A stretch of DNA of 64,000 bases, taken from NCBI GenBank assembly GCA_025345505.1, contig JANVCC010000077.1, positions 989,998 to 1,053,997 of the forward strand, given 5' to 3'. A model generated the notes under the pieces. That model had not been told where the DNA came from and did no database searches. It saw only the letters and a program-made list of their open reading frames with translations. Source of the stretch: Todiramphus chloris collaris (taxonomy: Eukaryota; Chordata; Aves; Coraciiformes; Alcedinidae). Below, piece by piece: positions 13,001 through 25,000 of the stretch; the first letter of the stretch is position 1, and each line of letters begins with the position of its first letter. Made by a program: the position numbers and the translations under genes.

Positions 13001-16000
13001 GGCAATTTGGCAGCTTTTCCAGCACAATGCTAGCAGCATGCATCCTACCTTCTGGATGATGTGGCATAACATGCGTCTCTCTCTTTAGGTTTGGTCCCTG
13101 TCCACGGGCAGAGTTGGGCAGTGTCTACACACAGTGCAGACAGAGGATCGAGTGTGGTCCATTGCTATCAGCCCATTATTAAGGTAACTGATCTCTTTAT
13201 TCCCAGTTTCTAACAGAGAAGTAAAGGAGTTGGTTAGGTTGTATGTCCACAAATCTCTGATACACCAGTGTGACACTTCAGGGACTTCATTTGGGTGCAG
13301 GCTGATCAGATGCTTATACCTGAAGCAATAACTTGGGGAAGAGTGTGTGCTCTTTGCTCCCCATAACAGCGGAGTGATGTGATGATAAAGAGGCTGTGAA
13401 AATGGACCTGTATTCATGTGACTGCCTCAGGTGGGACCTGTTTGCTCTTACTTACAGAGCAAACTCTGACTTGCTAATTAGAAGCAATGATCTGGATCCT
13501 CTTGAGGCTTTTCTATACTGGAAAGATGCCAACTTGTATTCTCATTCTTTGTCAGAAGAGATACCAGGCAAAAAGGTCCCTGTCTGGGACCTGTGTGGAG
13601 TGGTTAGAACTCTGTTTTCTTTGAGCATGCTGAACTGGGAAAGAAGGAGGTGGAGTTCAGGGATGAGGTTTTCCAGCCCCTATTACCTGTAGCCCTGTGC
13701 TTCTAGTACAGGCATAATGCTACAACTACAACTTCAGGGTGGGAGGCAAGTATGGTACCTACATGAGTGTCTTCCAGGGTGTTTTCAAAGTGCTCCTGTT
13801 CTTGAGGAAGGGAAAAATCTGAGAAACTCTCACTGTTAAAATCTTACACTGACCAGCAACTATCTGTCTCTTTGGTTTGCTGTTAAGCTGGTCCTCTAGA
13901 GATTCTTCCTCAAGGAAGGGCAGAAGAGCATCTGTTTTTGCTGCCCATGCGACGTCTGCAACTAGTGAATTTTAGGCTTCTGCAAAATCAAAATGCTTCC
14001 CACAACTGCTGTTCTCATTAGATTTCCAAGTTCATTTTGCAGGCAGCAGAAGTTAGTGGCAGGGAGTTAATGGCATTATCAGGGAAATGACCCTTGAGGC
14101 CTGCCATGTTTTTTGCTGTTCCCTTGTGCCATTGCTCTGGATGTTTGAGCCAGTGGTTTTGAAGAAGTGCCATGTGCATTGGTGCTGCTGCAAGATGTCA
14201 GAAGTCCTTGACTGTCTTCTGTGTTGCAAGGGCCTCTTTGCTAGCAGACAGGCTCTGGCTCTAGCCCTGTGGCTGGTTAGAGCCCAGCGGCATGCTGCTT
14301 CCTACTCCTAAGTGATGACCTACGGAGGTGGCCTCTTGTCGGGACAGCGTTCTTCTCCCTGGTGTACACGCTTGTGCACACTGTCACAATATTTACCCAC
14401 AGTCTTCAGAGCCCCCCTTTCCTCTCTGCAGGATGATAAATGGGAGGTGGTGGAAGAGCTTCCCCATGAACAAGTGGCCTTAAATAGTGGTTTGGTTTTT
14501 TTTTTTTTTATGAGACTGTGGACTGTACCAGCCTCCCCTGCTAACCCACCCCACCCTACTCCCCCCCATTACCCCTCCATATTTTGGAGGGGGGGGTGTG
14601 GAGAATTAGAGCCAATTAGCCACGTCATTAATTCTTCAATTTGACGGCTGATATAGCAGGGCCTGAAACACACTGCTGACCTCGTATAATGGGAACCCTG
14701 CTCCTTAACATATTGACGATGGGAGAAGTTAATTAAAATTCCACAGAGAGAAGGTGTCGGCTAACCTATAAACCTGTCGCTTCTCAGAACAAATCGCAAC
14801 CATCCTGGAAGAGCGAGAGGATCAGAGCAGGAGGGCATGTGGTGGGGGAGGGCCAGGGCAAGGGGCAGGGGAGATGAATTTTTCACTAATAGGTTTTATT
14901 GCTTGCTGTCTAATGAGGGTGAGTATCAAAAAGATAATATCTGGTTTCTAGCAAGGTCTGCTTTGGGGAGCATTGTGGTTTCTGTTTTATTTCCAAGAGC
15001 CCATATTTCACCTGTGTGCGTTCCCTATACACTTGTGCGTGAAGCTTTTCCACCCTCGCAGTCCCCATCTTTCTTGCCAGAGCCTGGATGCATTTATTCT
15101 TCAGTGAGGCTGAACGTGGCCTATAACCTCCACTTCCTCCTAAACATTTGATGCGCCCTTCTGATTCTCCCTTCTCACTTGTGCTCCTCCACAGGAATGG
15201 ATAGTTCTGCTGGTGTAGAACTTCTGTAAAATCAGGCTCCCACCTGATTCACCCAAATATTTCAGCCCGTCGTTGCTGAGAACCCACCAGCTTGCTCTAC
15301 TATGGACACACAGAGCTCAGGAACAGCTCAAAGGAGATGTGTGTGGTGGGGTAGGAGCAGGGATGGCTGCTCTAGCCATTTGAAAGTGCTTTGAAGAGGC
15401 TGCTGTTTCCTGACCTGGAGATTTTCCAGGACTAAGACTCTCTGAAGTAGTCAGTGCTGTATTCTTACTGAACGTCAGCTGTTAATGGCCAGGACTGAAA
15501 CTTTTCTTTGTGCTTTTCAGTCCTATCTCCCTCTGTGTGAAGCTTCTTTAGAAAGTATCCCATGTGCTCCTGACCCGCAGCTGGGTTTTCTGCTGTAGTC
15601 TTGCTCTGCTGGCCTGCTGCTCTAATGGACAGTGCCTGTACACCCAAACTAAACTTAGATACTTGTGCTTTTAAAGTGCAGCTCCTGTGGCTTCAGGCAT
15701 CTTTCTTGGGTATTCTGCTTTGATACATCCAGAGTTTCCCTGTGTCACTACAGAAATCCTCCTGCAGACATGCTGAGCTAGAGAGGAGGCTCAGCACATC
15801 TGGGACCAGAGAAGAGCCTGCAAGTACCCTTAAAATAGGTTGCTCTAGCAACTGTTTTAATTTGTCTCCAAAGCTGTCCTTCTCCATGAATTAGTAAAAA
15901 GCTATACTTGCAGAGAGCCTGTGGACCTGAAACTGTTTCTTAGCTGCTTTAATCCCCTTCCCCCCGAGTTCATTTGCCTTTTGAACTCTGCATCATGCAG

Positions 16001-19000
16001 ATGTTAAACTTTCAGTTACTGGTGTTTACTGCAGTGACTTATGTGTGCTCAGGGACCAGGGCAGGCCTGAGTGCAGCGGACCAATTCAAACGTGCAAAGT
16101 GAGGCAAACCCAGGGGTTTCTGGTGCAATAGTGACACCACCTTCACGCTCTGTGACTCCCTGAGGTGGCAGTAGCCAGGGAAGAGAAGTGACCACTGTAC
16201 ATGTCTAATGTAAGGGATAGGTTTATGGAGAAAATGAGGTCCAATTGCCTGGCATTTATGGCTGCAGAAACAGAAGGCATATGATGTATGTTGTATGACT
16301 GAAATGTTCCTTTATTTAGGGGAAAATTTGTTGCATGTCCCCCCCCCAATAATAAAGCTTGTAAACTGGAGGAGAAAGGAGAATAAAAGCGGACCTTGGT
16401 GTTAAATACATTATTAATCTTGCATTCAGAAATTCTTCAGTGTTGGATTAAAAAATCTAAGCTGACTGCTGCTGGGTCTGGCCACTGGCATTTACTATTT
16501 AGATTTTAAAATATTTATCACGAGAGCTGAGCTTCCCATGTTGTACTTGAAGCGTGTCAGATTTTAAACCAAGAAGAGAACATGCGAAGCCACAGAAAAG
16601 GTTTTCAATGTGCAGCTATAGATATAGAGTTAAGAAACCTCTGGTGCTATTTGGGGTAATGTCAGGCAACCATAATGTGCCCTGTTGCAGCAGAGATGTG
16701 CGTCGGGTGTGTAAGCGCGAAAGAAGGTCTCTCCTTTTCCATCTGTGCCATTGGTTGATTGCAGTACGTGGCCTTTCCTTGCAGATGTTGCCTTGGTGAG
16801 GTGCAGATGTACTTCAGAGAGGAGGAAAGCTTATACTGTAGCCTGGCTATCTGCGTTGAATGTTTAGTTTAAAAGAAAATGAGTAGTTCTGTGAGCAGTT
16901 GAATTTAAAAAGCCAAGCTTACTCTGTCTCTTCTATTTATGCAGTGTTGTAGTTGAGACCTGACTCCTCTATTTTAATGTGCTAATTTGAATCTCTGTTA
17001 ACCTAATTACCTCTCCCATGAAATATTATGGGGAAGTAATATCTGGGGAGACCTCTGCTCTTGTGGACAAATTGTAAAACATACCCAAAACTTGCTGGGG
17101 AGAGGAACAGAGAGAAGAGTTACTGACAGGTACCTTGACTGAATGGACTTCTCTTCTGCTGGGAACAATCAGAATGATTAATTTTGAGAGCTTCTCTTTA
17201 ATGGTTATCTGGAAACATTTTGTGGAAGTGAAACAATCTGATCTTGCAGATTGCATTTGACTAAAACAACCCACTTCAGTCAAAGCAACTTTGCAGTGGT
17301 TTTAACTGTCCTAACGTGCAGCAGTTAAAATGTTTGATAACATTCCCCCCAGCCTCATTTCTTGTTCCACTTTTATCAGCAGATATCCCTTACTGCATAT
17401 CAAGATGAGCTGTTTTTTGACCTAGCTTTGTGCAGTTAACCTCTCTGAATCTGCTAGTACTTGGGACAAGTAACTGGGTTTTATTCGGGTTTGTGCATTG
17501 CCAGCAAAATAGGAGGCAGCAATAGCTCTGCTGTCCTTGGGGATCTCTGCAGAGCCTGGTTGGTTTGAATAATTGAGAGGGGACTCTGACCTGCAGCTGT
17601 TTCTTAAGTAGGAGCAGGAAGAACCTGCTCAACTGTGAGATCCCTGGGTGGACTTACAGAGTTAGTGGTGGTGTTAACTACCATCTTGTAATGACCTCGG
17701 AGAGCAGTCTGGGTGTGGGTTTCTGGATATATGCAATAGTCATAACTGACTTGGTGCTCTTTCACCCCAAAGCCGAAGAGCAGGAAATGAGTATCAATTT
17801 CTTCCCTCTGGAGCTAAAATGACACCTGTGTCTTGTCCATGTGCCCTGACTGTTCCCTTCATGTTGGGAGGAAGAAGACTTTGTTTTGCCTCCTTTGTGT
17901 GATAATGACTCTATGTGGTCTTCTTCACATGGCTGAACATACATGTCCCTTTTCCTTCTCCTCTAGAAGCAAACACATATGCAAACACTTCTACAGGTTG
18001 CAAACCTGCCACTTAACCTTTATTCACTTAATTTTTTAATTCCCCCCCCCCCCCCCCCCCCCCTTGCCCTCTACAGCTCAAGTGACTGGTGCCTTGCTCC
18101 CTTTTTGTCACTTTTGGCCACCACCCTGATGCGCGTATTTTCTGTGACTTCGTGAATCAGCTCACTAGTGGTTGTGGGCAGGTGTGCAGGTTTTGGGAGG
18201 CAGTAGCTAACTGAGTTGGGACCCAGACATCTGTTTCTAATCCTGTGGAGCTGAGTTGCATATTGAATTTTATTTTTATTCCCCCCTCCCCCTGCAGTTT
18301 TTTTTTTCTCCTCTTTTCCCTTTCTTGAAGAGAGAGTCTGTCTCGGAAAGCTTGGGGGAAGCATCTTTCTTGTGCTGCTTGGTTTGCACAGGAGAATCTA
18401 TGTCTGTTTAATCGATGTGACAGAAGAAATTTAGTTGAGGGGGCTGGCAGCCTTATGGTTTGAGGTTTCTATTTCCAGTTTGTCATTGTTTTCTCTTTGC
18501 TTTTTAAATTCACAGGGGTAGAAGGTAACTTCACCAGACCTTGGCCACTGTTTACCTTTACTCGACTGTGCAGTGTGCCTTTGTTTTTCCACCTTTGATC
18601 AGTGTCCTGCCAACAGATAATTTAGCAATTGCATCCCAGGGTGGAAGTGTGGAGTTAATGTTAAAATTAGGGTTTTTTTTTTTTTTTCCCCTTCCCTAAC
18701 TTCTCTGGCTGATGGAGCAGAGAAGGGGAGAGGGGAGGTGAAGGAGGCCATAAATTCTAGACCTGATAATTCTGCTCCTTGTAGAGAAATGAAAGCCTCT
18801 GATGTCTCTTCAGCACTTTCATTAACATTTAAATTAAGGGTTTGTTTTTCAGGCAGTTTCATTCACAGCCCTTTCATAGACTGACACATGGAGGCTGTTC
18901 TCTCTCTTTCTCTCTCTCTTTTTCTAGCTTGCAAATCAGTGTACAATAGTAATCACTGCTGTATTTTTTTCTGATCTCTCAGGAGGGCAGCAACATGACA

Positions 19001-22000
19001 AGCTGTACCAGAGGTTCAAAGAGAATCAGAAACAGAGTGCAAAGGTAGATGGGCAGGAGGATGCCAGGTTTCACTCCTACAATTAGAGTGGTGTCTGTTC
19101 CCTCCCCTGCCTTTCAAAGAGCTACTTTTGGGGGCGGGGAGGGACAGGGAAGGATGGACCTTTCTTGCATGGTGAGAGCCCCAGGTGCAGATGCATCTAA
19201 CCAGGCTCAGCTTCCACTTTTACTCCTCCCAGATGAGGCCGGTGGTGGAGGATTCGAGCTCATACCCTGAGGTGGGAAGTGGAGCTGTAGTGTCCTAAGA
19301 TAGCCGCCTAGCCCCTCTAAAGAAGTGTTGATTCACTCTGAGGACAGCAGGAGGCTGGCATTTGAAAGGAGGGCGATAGTGGAGGATATTGTCCTGAAGT
19401 ACGAAATTTACCTCTGTCTTTTGTGCTGCAGTGCTTAACTCTTGTCTGCTCTGAGTACTGCACCTTACTGTAATGGCAGAGGAGATAGCTGGTTTGAAGT
19501 GTCCATTTGGATCCTGGCTTACAACAGCCTAAACCAGGCCATTCATTGCTGTAGCTATGAAACTTCTGGTTTAGGAGCCACTTGGCTTAACATCAGGAAG
19601 AAAAAAACCTGTCTTCCACCTGCTTCAACAACTGTGTGAGAGCTAAGGAACAAGCGGACAGTTTTAGAAATGGCAACTGCTGGCAATGGAGAAACAGCAT
19701 AGTAAGATTTATGTAAATGCTTGATCCTTTGTCCCAGAGCTCTTTTGGGATCTTCCCCTTGCCATCTCCCACCCAGCTGGTCATCACTGGGAGGCTGTTA
19801 TCTTCTGGGGGGTCTCTGATGGGAGTTGGGTGACTCCAAGTGGCACTGAACTGGTGTCTTTCATGAGCTAAGGTGGATAAAAAGCAGAGGAAAATGAGCT
19901 GATGCACAAGCAAAGTGTTTAGCATAATGAAACCTGCAGCTTTTTTGCTGGTGTCTTCGCTGTAGCAGCACCCCAGGTTTGCTTGCCTTTCATTAAGAGC
20001 TTGATCCCGATGGGTTTTGAAGGATGCCAACATGATGCAAGCAGCAAGCTGGCAGTGGGATCAGGAAGGGTATTCCATGTATGGTGGTGGATATGGCCTG
20101 CAAAGAGGGGTGCTAGCAGTTTGTTTTGTCAGGAACATACGTGTGCCAGTGGTAGCTGTGATTTATACCATGTGGCTCTTCTGGAGGACCTAATTCAAAA
20201 TCGGGCACTTGCAGAAGCCTCCCACAGATCCTGAAAAATGTTTCTGCTCTGAGGTTTGGATTTATTCTGGCCCCCCCCCCCCCCCCCCCTTCTCTCATCC
20301 TATCTGACCCATGCCCTGACTGTTTCACACCACCCCTCAGATTGCTCTGTCACCGCAGCTGGGTTCCAACTTCTCTTTAAGAGATTTTTTTTTTATGTAG
20401 TCCTCAGAACTATCACCATCAACATCATCTTGGTGTCTTCATCCTATATAATGCAAGGGGGAGTTCAGAATGTCAGAATGTCCATTCTTCCAGGTGCCTC
20501 AGCTTTTAGAGATTCCTAGGTTCATGTCCACTGAGTTTTCATTTTTCAGGGCCCAGTGCTGGAAGGCACCGAGTGTGTTTTGCGAAGCCCGCAGGCTGTG
20601 CAAACCAAAGCTACTGGGAATGGGGAAGAGGATGTTTATTACTTGTCACACAGGATCCTCAGTTGTGACCTTCTGAGCCACCTCCAGCATTGCTCAGACT
20701 GCAAATTTTCAATGAGGAAAGCTTTTAATTTAAGCTCTCCTGTGGCTGGATATCAGCATGGAGCCCAGCTTGGCTGCCCCAGTGGTACTTGGGGCAAGTG
20801 TGCCGTGGCACTAACTGGGGTAACTCCTGCTAAATTCTCTTTGGAAGCTCCACTGTATTTATGGGTGGGTAGGGCGGGGGGGATGCCTGCCCTCCCACCT
20901 TCCCCCATGTTGTCTCAAAAGGCCCTGGTGCATCTTTGATTAGGTGTAGGTCAAAAGAATTTCCACATTGTGACCTTAATAACTGGGGTTGATTGGCAGG
21001 CGGTCTGCAGAGAGGGAGCAGCCTGTCCCTTTCATCTCCCTTGGTGCTGTGCTGGGACAATGGGCTAGCATATTTTCCTTGTTGTTCCTCATTTGAAAAG
21101 GGTCTGGTATCTCTACTAGGTACCTGTGACATGGGGGTCTTGATTGGGGTCTCATAAAGGGCCCTGTCAGTGTGTCCAAAGGCCAGGAATACAAAGGCGA
21201 TCAGTGGGTGGGGGTCTCAGCTGACCACTGAAGAAGGGAGGGGAGGGTCCTGGAAGCAGTGGAGGGAGAAGCAACCCCTGATGGGAGACCTTAAAGGGGG
21301 GAGGGGGGAGGAGGCGGCCCATTTTTGTCCCGAACTCATCAAGCACATCTGCAGAATTGTCCCAGCCGCTGCCTCCCAGTTTCAAAAGAAAATGATCGTT
21401 TGATAAACCGTCCTGATTCACCACTTTCTCACAAGGGAGGGAGACCCACCTTTGACCTCTATGATTTCACATTGGGCCCAGCTCCCCCCCATTAAATTGC
21501 TGGAGAAACTTTGAAATGCATCCCTTGCACTCCCTCTCCTTCTCCCTCTTTCCCTTTACTACCCCCTCCCCTTTTTTATTTTTTTTCTCCCCCTCCTCCA
21601 CTTCCCATCACCCCCACCTTCCCCACTCTCCCGCTTTGTAAAAAAAGCAAGCATACTGCTCTGGAGTTTAGGCAAGTAATTAGTAAAATCTTTTCTGCAG
21701 CACAATAAAACCGCAGTGCTCGGCCCGCATATTCCCACCATTTACATACTGGCGGGCATTCGAGAAAACAGGTGGCATTCCCAGTGCCTCGCTGCCTATG
21801 AAGATCATTTGGAAGGCAGGGAGGGGAGGGCGCTGGGACCCACTCGCTCCTGCGAGCTATAGGAATGTGCATGAATATATTAAAATGTTTTCACACAATG
21901 CTTGTATTTTCCAAGGGGAAGAGGCATCTTGTGGATGAAAGGCGGCTGGCCCAGACACAGGCCTCTTCCGAACGCTCTTTCCCACTCGGGGTTTGTTCGC

Positions 22001-25000
22001 ATGGACCAGATAGAGAGGGGGCCTTGGGGGGGGGGAGGAAAGGACAAGGGTGCTATCTGTGAAGAGTAAATCTTTGTGTGCCTCCTGCTCGCTCCCTGTT
22101 AGTGGTCCCACAAAGCTGAATTATGAGGGATTCATGTCTGCGAAGGGGGGCGAGAGGGGGGGATCATCAGGACTTTCTGCAAAAGCTTTTGGAGGCATTG
22201 CAAACGTAGAGAGGAAATCGCTTGTAATGGAGCATATAGCTCTGACTGACGGGATTCAGGGGCTGCAGCAGGAAATGACTTAGAGAGAGGGAGCTGGCTA
22301 TCTTGAGCAGTATTAGCAAAGTGCCTATTAATAACAGAAAACATTCTCACAGTACTTTTCCAGCTTCATCTTAATGTCCAAGAGCAGGCCGCTCAGTGCT
22401 CAGCCTGGGCAACATATCCAGGTGTTCCTCTCCGTTTTCTGAGAGAGTGGTGGTTCCAGGCTCTGCCACGGGTGGAACCCAGCAGTTCCTGCTCCATTTC
22501 ATTTGGGGACCACTCGGCTGCATTACCTCCAAAGGGGTTCTTTGGCCACTATTGACCTGCAGGGTGTTGACAACAGATATGTGGTGTAACGCGTCTTTCT
22601 AATGGAGGAGAGTTGAGGGAGAGGATTGAAGTGAAGGGAGGGAGAGGCTGAACACAAGTAATGAATGTCTTGGTGTAGGAGCGGGGTGTGCCTATAGGGA
22701 AGACCCTGGGTTCAGCTCCAGGGATACTGTTTTGTTTGAGAATACTGGGGCAGGCTGCAAAGGGACCTTGTAGGAGGAAAGGGAGATAGGTTGGTGGATG
22801 GATTATTATTATATTTTTTTAAATAATAATCTTTTGGTGATAAATGCCCTTTGAAATTTCTGTTGGAAGCGATGTGTCACCAGCATGGGGATCCGCATAC
22901 CAGTCTCTCATGTGCTACATATACAGCCTTTGTAGTAATGCTCTTCTGGGCAGGCACCCTGTCCAGATGGATTCTGCCCTGAGGATTTACAAACCTGTCC
23001 ACAGCCAGCTGGAATTCATAGCAGCACAAATTTATGGATACCATGAAGAGCTATTCCAAAGCCCACACTACCCAGCCCGAGTCTCTGCTCTCCTGAAGGA
23101 ACTTATCAAAACACAGGCTCCAAGAACAAGGCATAACCCGTTTAGGGAGGAGTGGGAAGAGCTCTGCTAAGACCTCCTCAGCTAAGCCTATTTTCCTTGT
23201 CCTTTCTGGACAGACTCTCTCTTTGACAGGTGGGAGAGAATGTATTCTGCAGCCCTTCAAGGAGCTAAACAATTCAGCATCTCAAAACCTTTTGCAAAAG
23301 TGTGTTCTTGCATGGCAGCTGTTCCTAAGATGGATCTGGAGAAGTAGCAAAGCTCTCTAATGCTGTTTCTCCCAGCTGGCCTGCCCTAGTCATACTGGTG
23401 TTGGTCATGGTGCAAAGATCTCTAACCTTTTGTTGGAAACAGCCAACAATCCAACTGGCAAGAGGGCTTACTTTTTATTTTTAATTATTGTCTTCCCAAT
23501 TCCCTGCTCCTCCCCTTCATCTTTCTGCATCTCTTAAAGAGGCAGTGGAGGGAAAAAAAGCTTTGGTTTTTGTTTGGGAAGGGGGTTAGGAAGGGCGACA
23601 TGGCCCCTGCAACCTCTCATAGGGGTGTCTTGTCAGGGCGCGGCATGAAGGGCACAAACAGATCATAACCTTTAAATGAAAATGCGATGGAGGGGAGAGA
23701 TGAAAGCAGTGAAACAAATTAGATACATCTAGAGGGGGTGCTCAACTGGAGAAAATTAGCATTTCTTCCTAATTGGAGTGCAGGGCATTCCATTACAGGG
23801 TTTCATTACAAGAAGGGAAGCACTGGGCCTCTTTGGGGGATTCCCCCCTGCCCTCAGTTCTTCTAAAAGTAAAAAATATATTTGGGGGAGAAATGAAAAA
23901 GGACTTAATTTATCAGAGTAAAGGTTTCAGACTACTGCAAGAAGAGGAATGATAGTAAAGCACGAGTTCTCTGTTGATTAAGAGAAGATAGTGATGATTG
24001 TACATGAAGTCAGGTGCTAGTCCTAGTTTTCTTGAAGGACACAAAAAAGCTTACAGGAGGCTGCAGGTGACAGTAACTTCCTGATGCTAGTACTTGCTTA
24101 GTCAAATTTGTAGACTGTATCCAAAATGCACTAGTTTGTTTGAAACATAGGGATATATGTTTTACAACTAAGATCAGTGGAGCCAATTCAAACCTGCTTT
24201 ATGCTGCCTATCGAGTCCGTGCTGTGCAAAGCACTTGTTCAAAGCATGTCTGTCTGATTCTGCCTCTGACTAGAGCTGTCTTATCCAACAGGAATTGGGA
24301 TATATCCCTGGGAAGGCAATGTCCAGCTTCCAGCACGGAATGGCTTGGACTACAGTAGGGCTTGTACATAGCTTTGTGGTCCAAACAGCTTGTGCTAACT
24401 TGAGAAGCAGGTGTGCATGCCTGTTCTTTGTATGCTCATCTTTCTGTATAGATGGTTGCTAAGAATAACTTAGAGGGAATTCAAGGGACGAAGTTTTGCA
24501 TTGTGTCTCTGCATTAGCAGTAGGGGGAGACTCCCCCCCCCCTCCAAGCAGAAACTGGATTATTTATCAGTCAGTGCTCTTGGGAAGGGGGTTGAAAAAA
24601 GAAGAAAAAAGGAAAAGCAGACTTGCTTTAGGTGTGTGGAATGCAATGTCTGTTGCTCTGCCAAGCTACAGTTATAAAATTTCCAGTTCCAGCTCAGGAG
24701 AGGTAAGGGAAGGTCCTCTCTGTACAGAAGGTGGTTCCTAGCAGAGTGGGAGGATGTTTACAGCAGCAGTGCCTTCATCCTGGGCAGGCTCTGTCATCGG
24801 GACACCCGGGTTGAGGTTGCATATTATGTGAATTTACAGAATTCATAAATGTAAGTCTCTGACTTAACCCTTGCTGCTGAATCTTGGTGTTCTGACACAG
24901 AGCATAGCACTCCCCACAGGGATATCGTCAGGCCTAGGGAAAACACTGTTAAAAACTAATGCATGGCTTAGACATGGAATTGTCCCATATTAGGTCTGCC

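Noticed and set aside
19593-20033. 146-codon reverse frame in intron 5
   Set aside because: It has a hydrophobic patch but no family resemblance or supporting signals. Chance cannot be excluded.
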